From: Cacajao melanocephalus
Lineage: Eukaryota > Chordata > Mammalia > Primates > Pitheciidae
DNA length: 64,000 nucleotides
NCBI GenBank assembly: GCA_963573385.1
Contig: CAUYLG010039403.1
Location: forward strand, 62,001-126,000
Direction: 5' to 3'
Part shown: piece by piece, positions 1-13,226 of the stretch
How the letters are laid out: each line of letters starts with the position of its first letter
How positions within the stretch are numbered: the stretch's first letter is position 1
Program-made: the position numbers and the translations under genes
Notes under the pieces: generated by a model
What the model saw: the letters and a program-made list of their open reading frames with translations, nothing else
Databases searched by the model: none
What the model was told of the DNA's origin: nothing

Positions 1-217
1 TTAAACTAAAATTAATTGCTGGGTGATGAGGATGCTACAGCAACAGGGTCATCAATTTCTCTCTCTTCTGATGAGGCTGGAGAATCACAGGTAGAAGGCA
101 CTGGGGCACAGACACTTGTTGATATTAAATTCAAAGTATGGTGTCTACTGAAAGTGTATAGCTTTCAAGCCATCATAAGTCAGGGACCATCTGTACATAT
201 GCAGATACACATACGTA

Positions 218-851
218 CAGTTGCTCCTCGTTATTCATGAATTCAGTACTCGTGAATTTGCCTGATTGCTAAAAGGTATTCATAACCTCAAAATCAGTAC
301 TTTTGTGGTCATGCATGGACACTCACAAAGTGGCCAAAAATTCAAGTTACCTGATGCATACGTTCCCAGATAAGGTCAAACAAGGCAGTGCTCTGCCCAC
401 TTGTTTCAGCTCTCATACTGTAAATAAACATCTTCTTTGCAGTCTATTTAGTGCTATGTTTTTTGCTTTTGGTTGGTGATTTCACTGTTTAAAATGACCC
501 TCAAGTGTAATGATAAAGTGATGCCAAGTGTCCCTAACCACAAAAAGGCTGTGATGTGCCTTATAAAGAAAATACACGTGTTAAATAAGCTTCATTCAGT
601 CATGAGTTACAGTGCAGTCAGCTGTGAGTTCAACGTTAGTTGATCAACAATATCTATTAAATATGTTGTCTTTAAACAGAAGCATATATGAAACAAGGTT
701 ATGTATTGATCAGTTGACTAAGATGATGTGACCAGAGGCTCACAGAAACTTAACCTTTGCTTCCCCTTGTAGGAATGGTTCCTTATTCACCAATTCAGTG
801 TTCACAGTGACTTTATAAAACATAACTATTGCAAATAGTAAGATTCGACTG
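218..851 (+). mobile_element. Tigger-type (pogo-like) DNA transposon, internally deleted, with transposase N-terminal remnant
   Basis: The ends are inverted repeats: CAGTTGCTCCTCGTTATTC at the left, and the complement CAGTCGAATCTTACTATTTG at the right. The left end is preceded by TA (216-217), the pogo/Tigger target site. From ATG at 494 a decayed frame reads MTLKCNDK...KKAVMCLIKKI...MSYSAV, matching the N-terminal CENP-B-like helix-turn-helix of Tigger transposases, then breaks at stops (for example within 550-650). The DDE catalytic part is missing, so this is a dead internal-deletion derivative. The exact Tigger subfamily is uncertain. Confidence 0.8.
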
Positions 852-934
852 TGTGTGTGAATATTTTCATACAGTAAAATTACTGCAACTGAGTAATATC
901 TCACTGAGCAGCATATTATGGTTTAAAATAAGGC

Positions 935-1255
935 CCCCAAAACCCTGTAAATCAATTTAGCAAAATTTACATTTACCCTTTAATACAACAGTCATATTTC
1001 TAGAAATCTATCCCAAAGTTACACTGGCAAATAAAAGAACATTAATTACTATGAATCTTCTAATAGAAGTGCCCAACACCACCTTTCGGTCTTGTCAAAA
1101 TTGAACTCAAATCTGATTATGCCTCTAGATCTAACACACCACTTTACAGAAGATTCAAGGGACAGAAGAACATGTGAAACATATGCAGATGCAATCAACA
1201 GAATCTAGACAAAAAATTCTACTGGAAAAATGACCTGGTTTCTTCAACAACCAAT
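935..1255 (+). mobile_element. Possible L1-type 3' fragment
   Basis: The stretch around 960-1,015 (TTTCTAGAAATCTATCCCAAAG) resembles the 'ATTTCTAGGAATYTATCC' segment of old L1M 3' regions, and the same motif type recurs near 1,785. The rest is AT-rich and not recognised. Confidence 0.35.
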
Positions 1256-1261
1256 AACCCC

Positions 1262-1263
<2 letters not shown>

Positions 1264-1308
<45 letters not shown>

Positions 1309-1338
1309 GACACACAGACACACACACAGACACGCACA
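1264..1338. repeat. (CA)n microsatellite
   Basis: Perfect AC/CA alternation fills 1,264-1,305 (about 21 units) and continues imperfectly as CAGACACA-type variants to about 1,338. It is long enough to be polymorphic. Confidence 0.95.
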
Positions 1339-1386
1339 GTGTGTGTAGAGGGGTGAGAGGGGTGACTTATAGATTAAAAGAGACTT

Positions 1387-1718
<332 letters not shown>

Positions 1719-1734
1719 CTATGGGCAAACGTAT

Positions 1735-2400
1735 GCAGCTAAACAACATGGTTAAACATAAACCCGCCCTTTGACCAAGTAATTCCATTCCTAGAAATTT
1801 ATCAAAGATTAATTTACTAATCTTTGATAAATTACGTATCTACAAAAGACCTTTGTAAGAATGTTCATTGCAGCTTTATTCTCAACTAAAAAAACTAAAG
1901 TTAACTAAATGTACATCAACAGGAGAAAGAATAACTATAATAGCGATAGCAATGAAAAGAAACAAACTAATCCAATGACATGAATAAATCTCACAGACAT
2001 TATAGTGAGAAAAAGCTGGATGTAAAAGAGTATAAAGTTGTGGAACAGTCACCAATCTAAGGTTAAACAAAATCAAAACACTAGTTGCCTCCGAAAGAGT
2101 AAGATACATGAGAGAACCTTCTGGAGAGATGAAAATGTCCTGTGTTTATGATAGCGTTGTGAGTTACATTGGAACATCCATTTGTCAAAGTTGTACAACT
2201 AATACACATTACCTCAAAAAAACTTAAAAACAACATTTAAGTTGGCGAGTAGGTGGAGTGTTATATGATATAAGAGCGATAGACAATTGATCATTGTTGA
2301 AGTTAGATATAGAGTACATATATTATTCTGTTTGCTTTGTATATGTTTGAAATTTTCCATAACGCAATGTTTTGTTTTCAAAAAAAAGAAATACATAAGA
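1735..2400 (+). mobile_element. Old L1 (L1M-type) 3' region
   Basis: Recognisable pieces are 'CCCTTTGACCAAGTAATTCC', 'ATGTTCATTGCAGCTTTATT' and, at the end, 'TTGTATATGTTTGAAATTTT' followed by an A-rich tail. These are hallmarks of L1M 3' ends. It contains the perfect hairpin at 1,796-1,833. Confidence 0.65.
1796..1833. repeat. Perfect 16-bp inverted repeat with 6-base loop
   Basis: The left arm AATTTATCAAAGATTA (1,796-1,811) is exactly complementary to 1,818-1,833, with loop ATTTAC. It lies inside old L1-type sequence where an unbroken arm is unexpected. Confidence 0.95.
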
Positions 2401-2499
2401 GATATATCAACCAATGTCGTATATATTCTTTATTTGGATCTCAATTTTTAAAAGCTGTCTGGATATTTGGGAATATTGAGAAAATATTTGGGGTTTTTA

Positions 2500-2740
2500 C
2501 TTTTAGGTGTGATAAGTGTTACTGTGCTTATGCTTTTAAAAAAAGATAGCCCCCTTTTTAGAATCACATATGAAAATACAAAATAAATTTTAGGGCATCT
2601 GGGATTTGTATCAAAATAAACCAGTGGGTGTGGTGGAGGTAGAGATAAAACAAGATTGACAAAGAATTCAAAGTTTGTGTGTTTTGAAAGTTTCTGTAAC
2701 AAAAAGATTTTAAAATTGTGCATTAAAAAAAAAAAAATCT
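2500..2740 (+). mobile_element. Possible second L1M 3'-end fragment
   Basis: The block 'ATCTGGGATTTGTATCAAAATA', followed by 'CCAGTGGGTGTGGTGG' and 'ATAAAACAAGATTGAC', matches the L1M 3' UTR pattern seen again at 18,680-18,955. It ends in a 12-A run (about 2,726-2,737). Confidence 0.5.
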
Positions 2741-3136
2741 CCCATCAGTTGAAAAACTCCAGGCTGGCTAAGTCTAGCCAAATGGATGGAACTGCACCTA
2801 TGCTAATACTATATGATACTGATTTTATCTGAGAAGAGACAAGAGGCAGGGCAGAAGCCTGAGCTGGTAACACTAGAAAGGGGCTTGAGTTGACTCAGGT
2901 TGGGCAGCTGGAGCCTGGGTGCTTTGTATGTTGACGCAGTTGGGTGGAGTTGTGAAGAAATATCCCTGAGAGGTAACTGTGGAGGCAGGAGGAGCAGCAG
3001 CGGGAGACACAGGATGATTAAGATAAAGTGTGAAATTACTTGGAGGGATTATGTGACAAAATATTAAAACCAGTACCATTCAAGAAAGCTAGTTTTCAGG
3101 AATCAGTCTCCAAAAAAGGCAGAAATCAAATAGGAC
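2741..3136. other. Unassigned flank
   Basis: I recognise no gene, RNA or repeat family here. The sequence is of average base composition with no long open frame of coding character. Confidence 0.5.
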
Positions 3137-3147
3137 AGTTTAATTGG

Positions 3148-3464
<317 letters not shown>

Positions 3465-3472
3465 TTAATTGG

Positions 3473-4554
3473 CAAAATCCAGGATTCCTGTACTCAGGTC
3501 TATGGAGAGATTTAAAACAAAAACTGAGGCATTTAGGGCATAACTTGCTACTTTAGTTTCTCAAGAAACTTGGAGAACTAGAGGAAACTAACAAGAAAGG
3601 ATTGGATTATGTGGACACCCAGCTGGAGGGACAAAACAGGGAGAATTAAACTGAGCGTTATGAGCTTATATTCTTTTAATTTACCAAATTTAAATATAGC
3701 TGTTACCCTAAGCTCTCTCCCCACCCTGTTCCAGATCTCCAGGATTCTCTTAACAATGTAATAAGAGTTTCTATGCTACAAATCTGGAGATGGGGATGCC
3801 TAACCAACAATATAGTTTTTTTTAAATTAAACACTAATAAAGTAGTATTTTAGAAAGTCAGATGTGTTCTTACAAGTCTCCCTAAAATACTTTTAGAAAA
3901 AGAATAACGTTGGTAGTTATGGCAAAGTGTCTGAAATAATTTTCAAAACCGAACAGAAAAAATGTTCCTACATCATGGCAGACTGAACTAATGGAAGCCA
4001 CCTTTTCTGACACAAATATGTAGTAATGCTTGGATGCTGGGTAAATATAACCACTAAAGCAACAATGAAATACATAACTGAGCTTGAGAAAAAGAAAGAG
4101 AAATTCCTGTTGTCAGGAAAAAAAAAAAAAGAAAAAAAACGCTGGGGATGACAAAGTGGGGTAGGGAGAGACTTACAGCCAGAAGGCTGAATATATGCCC
4201 CGGTAGGTGGGAGCCAGGGTTTTAATGCTCACATAGGGACAAGACATGTGCTCTTACATCTGCAGTGCAGGGGCTACAACTGGGATTTCTGCTAATTCCA
4301 GGACATAAAGTCCTATAAAAGCTACACAGTCAGTGAGAAGGAGCCAGAAAAGTTTAGTCTATCAGACTAAACAAGTAGCAAGCAGTTTATTGTCTGCCCT
4401 GAGCTCTAGAGAGAGAGAAAATATTCTCCTAGGAGAAATCTAAACCCAAAGTTGCATAATTGGCGAGTAATTGGTTAGTATAGGGTCTAAATTTCCATTG
4501 CCTTTGTGGTAAGAGAAACCAAAGTTGAGAAACTTACATAAAAACTAGTCCAGG
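3473..4554. other. Unassigned flank, possibly LINE-derived
   Basis: No gene is visible. The part from about 3,970 to 4,400 has wording reminiscent of old LINE 5' regions, but I cannot assign it. A 9-bp perfect hairpin (GTTTAGTCT, loop ATC) lies at 4,352-4,372. Confidence 0.4.
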
Positions 4555-4568
4555 TAGGAGAAAATATT

Positions 4569-4587
4569 ATACACACACACACACACA
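4569..4587. repeat. Short (AC)n tract
   Basis: About nine AC units sit in the L1-type fragment. Confidence 0.9.
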
Positions 4588-4790
4588 ATTTGATGAATGA
4601 CTGGTAACTAGAATATATAAAGAACACCTGTAAATAAGTAAGAAAAAAAAAGACTATATAATTTTTAAATGGGTAAAATTCAATTTAAACAGCCCTTCAA
4701 AGACAGGATTTCCAAATGACCAATATTCTTATATAAAGCTACTCAGTTGCACGAACCATCAAGGAAATATAAATTAAAACTGCAATGTGG

Positions 4791-5061
4791 GGGACTGGCA
4801 CAGTGGCTCATGCCTGTAATCCCAACACTTTGGGAGGCTGAGGTGGGAAGATCACTTGAGCCCAGGAGTTTGAGACCAGGCTGGGCAACATAGGAAGATC
4901 CTGTCTCTACAAAAAATTAAAAACTTATCTGTCCATAGTAGCACAAGCCTGTGGTGCCAGCTACTTGGGAGGCTGAAGTGAGAGGATTGCCTAAGCTTGG
5001 GAGGCCACTTCATTCCAGCCTGGGCACACAGCAGGACCCTGTCTCCAATAAATAAATAAAA
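4791..5061 (+). mobile_element. Alu element (old, AluJ-like), sense
   Basis: It reads GACTGGCACAGTGGCTCATG through to an AATAAATAAATAAAA tail. Older diagnostic wording ('TTGAGCCCAGGAGTTTGAGA') suggests AluJ. Confidence 0.9.
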
Positions 5062-5214
5062 CTACAATGGTATACTACATACTTACTAAAATGAAACCAA
5101 CAGAAAATAAAATGTTGGTAAGACTGTAAATGCATAAATATAAGTATTGACTGTAAAAAGCAATAAAAAGTTGCTGCTCCTCTATACTAATTAATAACTA
5201 TAATATGTAATGCC

Positions 5215-5760
5215 CAGCTACATGACCAGAAACCTCCAAATGATCCTTCCTTTCTCTTTCCTTCACCTCTTACATCCAATCAGCAATCAAGCCCTATTCA
5301 TTTTATCTCTTGAGACATCATTGGTATCTGCCCCCTTCTTTTGATTCCCCAGTTACTTGGTTTGTCCATCATCTCTCACCTGTATTACTGCATATTCCCT
5401 TAGCTAGTCACTCTGTCAAATACTATTATGATTTTATATCACTCCTCTGCTTAAAATCTTTCAACAGTTCGTCATTGCCAAACCCTTTGTCATGGCATGG
5501 CATATAAGACTTCTACGATCTGGTCACAGAAACTTCCTGACCTGGCCCATGTCACATCCTATGATCTGGCCATACTGAACTGCTTGTAGTTCTTTAAATG
5601 GGTTGTTACTTCACTCTTCCCATGTCTTTTTTGACATTGTAAGCTCTGCTGAAATGTCTTCGTTCAGCTTGTGAGCACCTACTCATTTTTTAGGATTCAG
5701 CTCAATTGCCACCTCCTCTTTGAAATGCTTTTCTGACTTTATTCTCATGTAAAATTGATT
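5215..5760 (-). mobile_element. L2 (LINE-2) 3' fragment, antisense
   Basis: Read on the + strand it shows the typical L2 antisense phrases 'CTCTGCTTAAAATCTTTCAA', 'GATCTGGTCACAGAAACTTC', 'CAATTGCCACCTCCTCTTTG' and 'AAATGCTTTTCTGACTTTAT'. It is old and divergent. Confidence 0.75.
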
Positions 5761-5811
5761 ATTCCCTTCTCTACATTTCCCCTCTTTCCTAAACATCAAA
5801 AAGCTTCAGAC

Positions 5812-6092
<281 letters not shown>

Positions 6093-6287
6093 GCTTAGGA
6101 CCAAGACTAATTAATCTTTGCATCCATAATCTGGCACCACAGTATGTGTTCAATAAGTATTCCATGAAAGAATACATGAAATTTCAGATATAAAAATTTA
6201 AGTAATTTGTCCATCAGCAAATAACATCAAATTTAAGGATGAAAACACAATCTAAATCTTCTCTTTATGGGTTTTCCACTTCTCTCA

Positions 6288-6622
<335 letters not shown>

Positions 6623-8167
6623 ATTCCAAAGTAACTGCTTGTGTATATGTTGGTTGTACTAATACCGAGAATTTATAGGCTGCCTTCTTTGGTGTACAAG
6701 CAGACTCCTTTAAAACATTGAAATTTTAACTGGCTTGTCTCTGACATTTTCCAAATATATCTGAAATGTCAGAGCCAGCATTTGGGGCCTACAAATCTTT
6801 TGAGTGAAAGCCCAGGCCTTCAAATTATGTGCCATTCACAGGTTTAAAATAGGAACATGTTCTATGTTGACTATGAGCTATTTGGAGACGTTGAGAACAT
6901 TAGTAGAGAATAATTTTATTTTTGGGAGAAATATTGGAGGTAAGAATTCTGAGATAACCTACTTATAATCTGAATATTAAACACACACACACATGTACAC
7001 ACACATACAAAACTTTATCACTCTCAAATCCCAAGAATGTCAGTAAGAGTCCAATAAGCAGTCTAGAGTCAGTATAAACTATGAGAAATTTGGACTAAAC
7101 ATTGGAAGATATGTTCATTTGAAGTGGATGAGATATTTGCAGTGGAAGGAGAAAATACGAGTTTGCAGCAGTTTCTTCAAGTTATAAGAAAAAATGTGTA
7201 TTTAATTTCCTCTTCATCATTTACTAGCAAATTATATTTATTTCATGTTGTTTTAGGAAATGAGATCAATATTGTGATTTTTCCTTATGTTCATATTCCA
7301 AACACTGTTTTCATGTTTGTTTGAGGGAAGAGTAGGAACACGGTTTTAGTTGATTTTGGTATAGTCAGATGGTACAGGAAACTTGAATTTTACTGAGCAA
7401 TATCCACAGACCAAAAACTTTGTAGAATTTATGAGATCCAAAAAGCCTTATCCCCCAGGATTTACTTTCTTACTGAAATGACTAGATAGCTGAATATACC
7501 AAACTGGAAACTGCAGATAAGCAACTGCAGATAGCCCCTGCGGTCAAAGAAATGTAGATATCAAATTAGATACGTAGACTGAGCATACGGTAATTGGAGG
7601 TGCACTCATTTTTCATGACTGAACTGTCCTGAATTCAAAGGATTGTAGATTTTGAAGAAATGGAGAGAACTGTATGGTGGAGGTAAAGTCACAATTTCAC
7701 AAAGGCATCTATAGATTTTGATATACAAATGAATGTCACCATGATTTTCTACACCTGACTTTGGAGAACAAACCTGAGCATATGTCTAAACTGTGGGCCA
7801 TCTACCTCATTATTGTGGTTTGGTTTCAAACTACTACATATTGACTGAGCATTTGCTGTATTCCAAGGGTGGGCCAAGCACTTTACATGTATTTCCTCCA
7901 GGCCAACCACTTTACATATATTTTCTCCTTCAAGAAAAACTAATTAAACTAAGAGTAAATGATGCCCATATGAAAGATACTGCATCCCTGGAATTTCAGT
8001 GACAAATACAGGAACCTCAGAACTATGTTGAAATTGCTGGCAACACGTGGGTCTACCTGATTCTAAGAAATACGCTCTATTTCATGAAACTTCTGTAGGC
8101 TTGTGAGTCTGATTAGGCTCAGCTACACATAACACAGCACAAAATAGCAATGTCTTTAAACAAGATA
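6623..8167. other. Unassigned flank with small repeats
   Basis: This is mostly unique sequence. It holds a short CA/TA repeat at 6,980-7,008 and a MIR/L2-type wording near 7,845-7,985 ('TTGACTGAGCATTTGCTGTA', 'GCACTTTACATG'). No gene is seen. Confidence 0.5.
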
Positions 8168-8180
8168 GAAATTTGTTTCT

Positions 8181-8339
8181 TGCCTGGGTGTGGCGGCTCA
8201 CACTTGTAATCCCAGCACTTTGGGAGGCTAAGGTGGGAGGACTGTTTGAGCCCAGGAGTTCAAGACCAGCCTGGGCAATTTAGCAAGACCCTGTCTCTAT
8301 TTTCTTACATATAAAAATTTTTTTTTAAATAAAAGCAAA
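8181..8339 (+). mobile_element. Alu left-monomer (FLAM/AluJ-type), sense
   Basis: A single Alu arm ends in T/A-rich sequence. Flanks GAAATTTGTTTCT (8,168-8,180) and GAAGTTTGTTTCT (8,340-8,352) form a near-perfect 13-bp target duplication. Confidence 0.85.
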
Positions 8340-8479
8340 AGAAGTTTGTTTCTCACTTAAAATAAGTCAGGAGGTAGAGTCCAGAGCTGGTATGTCTGCA
8401 CCATGGTCACTAGGAACACAGATTTCTTTCATATTTCTGCTTCTCCATTCAAGCTTTTTAAGATTTCATTTTATCTCCA

Positions 8480-10140
<1,661 letters not shown>

Positions 10141-10189
10141 TAAGTGCTGATGTTCTCTAAGGTACTATTATTGACTCTTCTTTTACTGC

Positions 10190-11695
10190 TGTGCATACTC
10201 TCCACGGGTGATCTCATCCATTGCCATAATTTTAACAGCCATTTATATGATGGTATATTCCAATTATATCTTCTACTGCCCAAATCTGTCTCTAGAGCCC
10301 AAGAGTCATATACATAACTGATCACTAGCTCATAAGCACCCAATCCAGAAATCTGGGATCCATCCTTGGCTTCCTCCTTGTATAGACACTGCGGCCCACT
10401 TCTCAGACTCCATGCTTCTTTTTCTGGATAATCAGCTCAGTTTTCACTGGGATATACGCACCTCCTCATCACAGCTTTGGGAGAAGCTGACTTCTGTGGC
10501 TCTAAGGGTAGGCACATGTCTTCATCCTAAGATAATTATACTTGTGCCATCTCCTGGCAGCCGTTTTTGGTTTATATATGGACATGTTACTAAATTATTG
10601 AGGCTTCTGGGAAAGGAGCTTTCTTTCCTTTACAAAAGAGCTTCCAAAAGTGATTCTTTTTCTTATCTCTTCTGGACCCAAAAAATGAAACTTAAAGATA
10701 CAGGAGTTGTTGGCAACCATCATCTGATGATAAAGCTAATACTAAAGAAGAAAAAACAATTAAAATGAGAAAAAATGCCTTTAATGACATCTCTGAGTTG
10801 TTGAATCAGTCACCCCTATAGCCTACCTTTTTCCTGAACTTTCTACCTAGATGGTTACAAATCTCCTTTATTGGTTAAACCAGTTAGTGCTGGGTTTTCT
10901 GCTGCTTTCAACCACCAGCATCATAATTCAGAACTCTCCTTTTCCCTTCACCCCAAACATAGGCAATTAGTCACTATGTTCTATTCCCTTTAACAGTGTC
11001 TGATTATCCTCAGTTTTCTCTTCTGCCACTGCCAGGCCTTGGTTCAGTCTCTCATTGTTTTTTTACCCTGTAATACTGTAACCGGCCCCATATATGCCAT
11101 ACTCCACAGAGTGATCTTTCTAAAATGCATTTATCAAAATTTCATCTGCTTCCAATCCTTGTGTGGCTTCCCATTGTTTCTAGGAAAAAGTCCATGTTCC
11201 TTAGCACATTACGCAAAATTCTTCATTACTCTAAGCTGTCTCCCTTAACTTTTTCAGTGTCTCCTCTTGCCACTCCCTCATCTCCATTCTACTACCAGCA
11301 ATGCTGAACTATTTGCTGAATCAAAATACGTTTTGGTCTCACACCTCTAGGTCTATGTACTTGCTGCTCTCCCCAGCACCATCCCCAATGCTCTCACCTA
11401 CCTCTCTCTTCCTCCTCCCCTACCAAAATACACAAACATGCTAATTCCTAGTTGTCTTAAGTGATCTTTGAAGCATTTCCTGATTTTGCCCAAATCTGGG
11501 AGGAGCTGTACACTTTCCTAGTGTAGTACTTCTCATATTAGGTCTATTTACCTGTCTCCTCCTTTGCATAGTAAACATTTTGAAATTAAGAATGTTTCTT
11601 TTACATTCTTGTATCTCTATTTCTAGGGCTCAATACAGTGCCCAGCACAAGTAGACACTCAACAAGCATTTTTCGAATGAGTGTATAATTATATA
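10190..11695 (-). mobile_element. L2 (LINE-2) sequence, antisense, with an unassigned insert
   Basis: L2 wording occurs at 10,195-10,380 ('GGTGATCTCATCCATTGCCA') and at about 11,100-11,690 ('CTTCCCATTGTTTCTAGG', 'GTGCCCAGCACAAGTAGACA'). The latter is the L2 3' end. The middle (about 10,390-10,920) looks like another ancient, perhaps LTR-type, repeat that I cannot name. Confidence 0.65.
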
Positions 11696-12539
11696 GTCTG
11701 TTGATATAAGGATTTCTGCTCTTGAGACTCTATTTGAAAACCCTGCTCCAAATGTGTATCTGATTCCTAAGCATTAATCTTTTTCTTCCAGGGTGTGGGG
11801 TTCTAGGTAGGCGGAGAAGGAAAACAAAAGAGCTCAGGACGCACTGCCTTCAGCACTCTGGAGAGCCAGTAATGTGTCCTGCCTTTCTCCACCCTCCTCC
11901 CTACCACCTATCCACACCTGGGTGCCCAAGATGGGTGTAGACTTAGCTGACCAGCCCAGCAACATACTCATACCTTGGTTCAGACTTCACTTATTACCAA
12001 ACTAAGGTTGGCCAATACATACAAACAATTTTCAACTTGTCTTTTGAACTTATACGTCATGAAATTTGTATGCTTTAAAAATTGTAGGCCTTAAAATGAA
12101 CAAATCCGGATTCTTTTATAGTAATCAAGTAAAATATAGAAATCTTAATCCTGCACTTTGCCTTTGCTAATCTTAAAGTCAGATGTGACTAACTGAGCAA
12201 AGTAATTAATTACAGGATTTTGATAGTGGTGATATTCCTAAGTTTTATAACCTAATTGTTCAATTACTGAAAGCAACTACATTTCGACAAGTCTTAGGTA
12301 AAGAAAACTGAATTTAGAGAAGATTCAATTGAGGGAAGCGAGGGACAGAGGTATTTGTGACAGGGTTTGTGAAAGACAAATCAGGCAGCAGGGAACACTG
12401 AAATATCGAGAGGAAGTCAGATCTCACTGGGCACTTACGAGTGGTGAGGCTAGGAGTGGGGTGGAGCGAAGTAGGAAGAGCAGGCTAAGGGCTGGATCCA
12501 CAACAGCACCATAATACAAGACCGCCCTTGTTTAGCCAA
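11696..12539. other. Proximal upstream region of the CpG island
   Basis: No repeat or gene is recognised. An IRF-like stretch (AACTGAAT within AAGAAAACTGAATTT, about 12,301-12,315) differs by one base from the AANNGAAA core and lies roughly 450 bases upstream of the proposed start site. Confidence 0.4.
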
Positions 12540-12683
12540 CAGCAGCACTGAACACGTTCGCTAAGTGTGACCACGGTAACGGTGGGAGGGGCGGCCCAAA
12601 CCTCGCCCTCGAGCATGCTCAGTGCAGAGCGAGCCTGGTCGGGTGCTGGACAACAATGCGTCCCTTTTTAATTCAGCCGGGGA

Positions 12684-12702
12684 ACTACGATTCCCAAGAG
12701 CC
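12684..12702 (+). promoter_or_regulatory. ZNF143 (SBS)-like binding motif
   Basis: The stretch ACTACGATTCCCAAGAGCC resembles the ZNF143/Staf site consensus (ACTACAATTCCCAGCATGC) in its ACTAC-ATTCCCA core. It lies about 70 bases upstream of an initiator match, which is the usual promoter-proximal position for this factor. The 3' part of the site is degenerate, so occupancy is an inference. Confidence 0.45.
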
Positions 12703-12765
12703 CACTCGGCGCAGCGACACCGCCTCCCGCTGTGGCCCTGCCCCGTCCCCTCCCTCAGTCCCCGC

Positions 12766-12772
12766 CTTCCGG
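12766..12772 (-). promoter_or_regulatory. ETS-family core site
   Basis: CTTCCGG on the + strand is the reverse complement of CCGGAAG, the core bound by GABP/ELK-type ETS factors. It sits in the CpG island just before the first exon and is typical of TATA-less promoters. It is a short motif, so this call rests on context. Confidence 0.4.
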
Positions 12773-12847
12773 CTAGTCCCCTCCCTTCCCTGCGAGTGTG
12801 TGTCAGTGACCCAGAGGCGGTGTGAGGCGGAGGGACCGTCGGGGGGC

Positions 12848-12891
12848 GCCGCCGCCGCCGCCTCCACCTCCACCAGCAGCAGCAGCAGCAG
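12848..12891 (+). repeat. Short GCC and CAG trinucleotide tracts in the leader
   Basis: Five GCC units occupy 12,848-12,862 and six perfect CAG units 12,874-12,891, separated by a CCT/CCA-rich spacer. They lie in the proposed 5' UTR or core promoter. At these lengths they are not expanded, but both triplet types are known to be length-variable elsewhere in the genome. Confidence 0.85.
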
Positions 12892-13207
12892 CGCCAGCCG
12901 AGCGGCGCAGTCGAATTGGTTCCCCAGCCCTCGGGGAGTGCACCACAAAGCAGCCCCCACGCTTCTCCCTGCGTCCGCGGCTCCTCAGCGCTCGGCTCTG
13001 CGGTCAACTTCCCCTCACTGGGCTCGGCCGGCTGGCGCGGAGGGCAGCAGCGGAACGGCGGGCTGTCTGCTCGCGCTCCCCGCGTACAACACTTCACCCC
13101 TTCGCCTCGGGTCTCGGGGGCCGCGCTGGGATCCCGGCCACCAGCAATTGTCCGGTGAGTGTGGCCGCGGGGAGCCGCGGGATGGATGGCGGCGGCGGAG
13201 CCGCCGA

Positions 13208-13226
13208 GGGGCGCGGGGAGGGCGGG
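13208..13226 (+). promoter_or_regulatory. G-quadruplex motif just inside intron 1
   Basis: GGGGCGCGGGGAGGGCGGG has four runs of three or more G with loops of 3, 1 and 1 bases, the classic compact intramolecular quadruplex pattern. It starts 53 bases after the first donor, on the coding strand, so it could fold in non-template DNA or in the nascent pre-mRNA. Confidence 0.6.

Larger units (their letters stand above)
4555..5170 (+). mobile_element. L1 ORF2-type fragment split by an Alu
   Basis: The sequence either side of the Alu at 4,791-5,061 resembles the sense L1 ORF2 3' portion ('ATATATAAAGAACACCTGTAAAT', 'AAATATAAATTAAAACTGCAATG', then 'CTACAATGGTATACTACATA'). The flanks AAAACTGCAATG and AAAACTACAATG look like the Alu's target duplication. 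Confidence 0.6.
12757..13154 (+). other. PELI1 exon 1 (5' UTR, non-coding)
   Basis: The 3' end is well supported: ATTGTCCG|GTGAGT is a near-consensus splice donor with the intron starting at 13,155. The 5' end is inferred from an initiator-type TCAGTCC whose A is 12,757; real initiation in a CpG island is probably dispersed and could begin anywhere to about 12,900. There is no ATG between 12,757 and 13,154, so this leader carries no upstream start codon and translation must begin in exon 2. The exon is extremely GC-rich and includes five GCC and six CAG repeats if initiation is at the proposed site. Such a structured leader would be expected to slow ribosome scanning. Linkage to exon 2 over a 43.7 kb intron is inferred from strand and position. 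Confidence 0.68.

Noticed and set aside
1264..1338. CA repeat as a CRISPR-like or tandem coding array
   Set aside because: It is a simple dinucleotide microsatellite with no spacers or unit structure.
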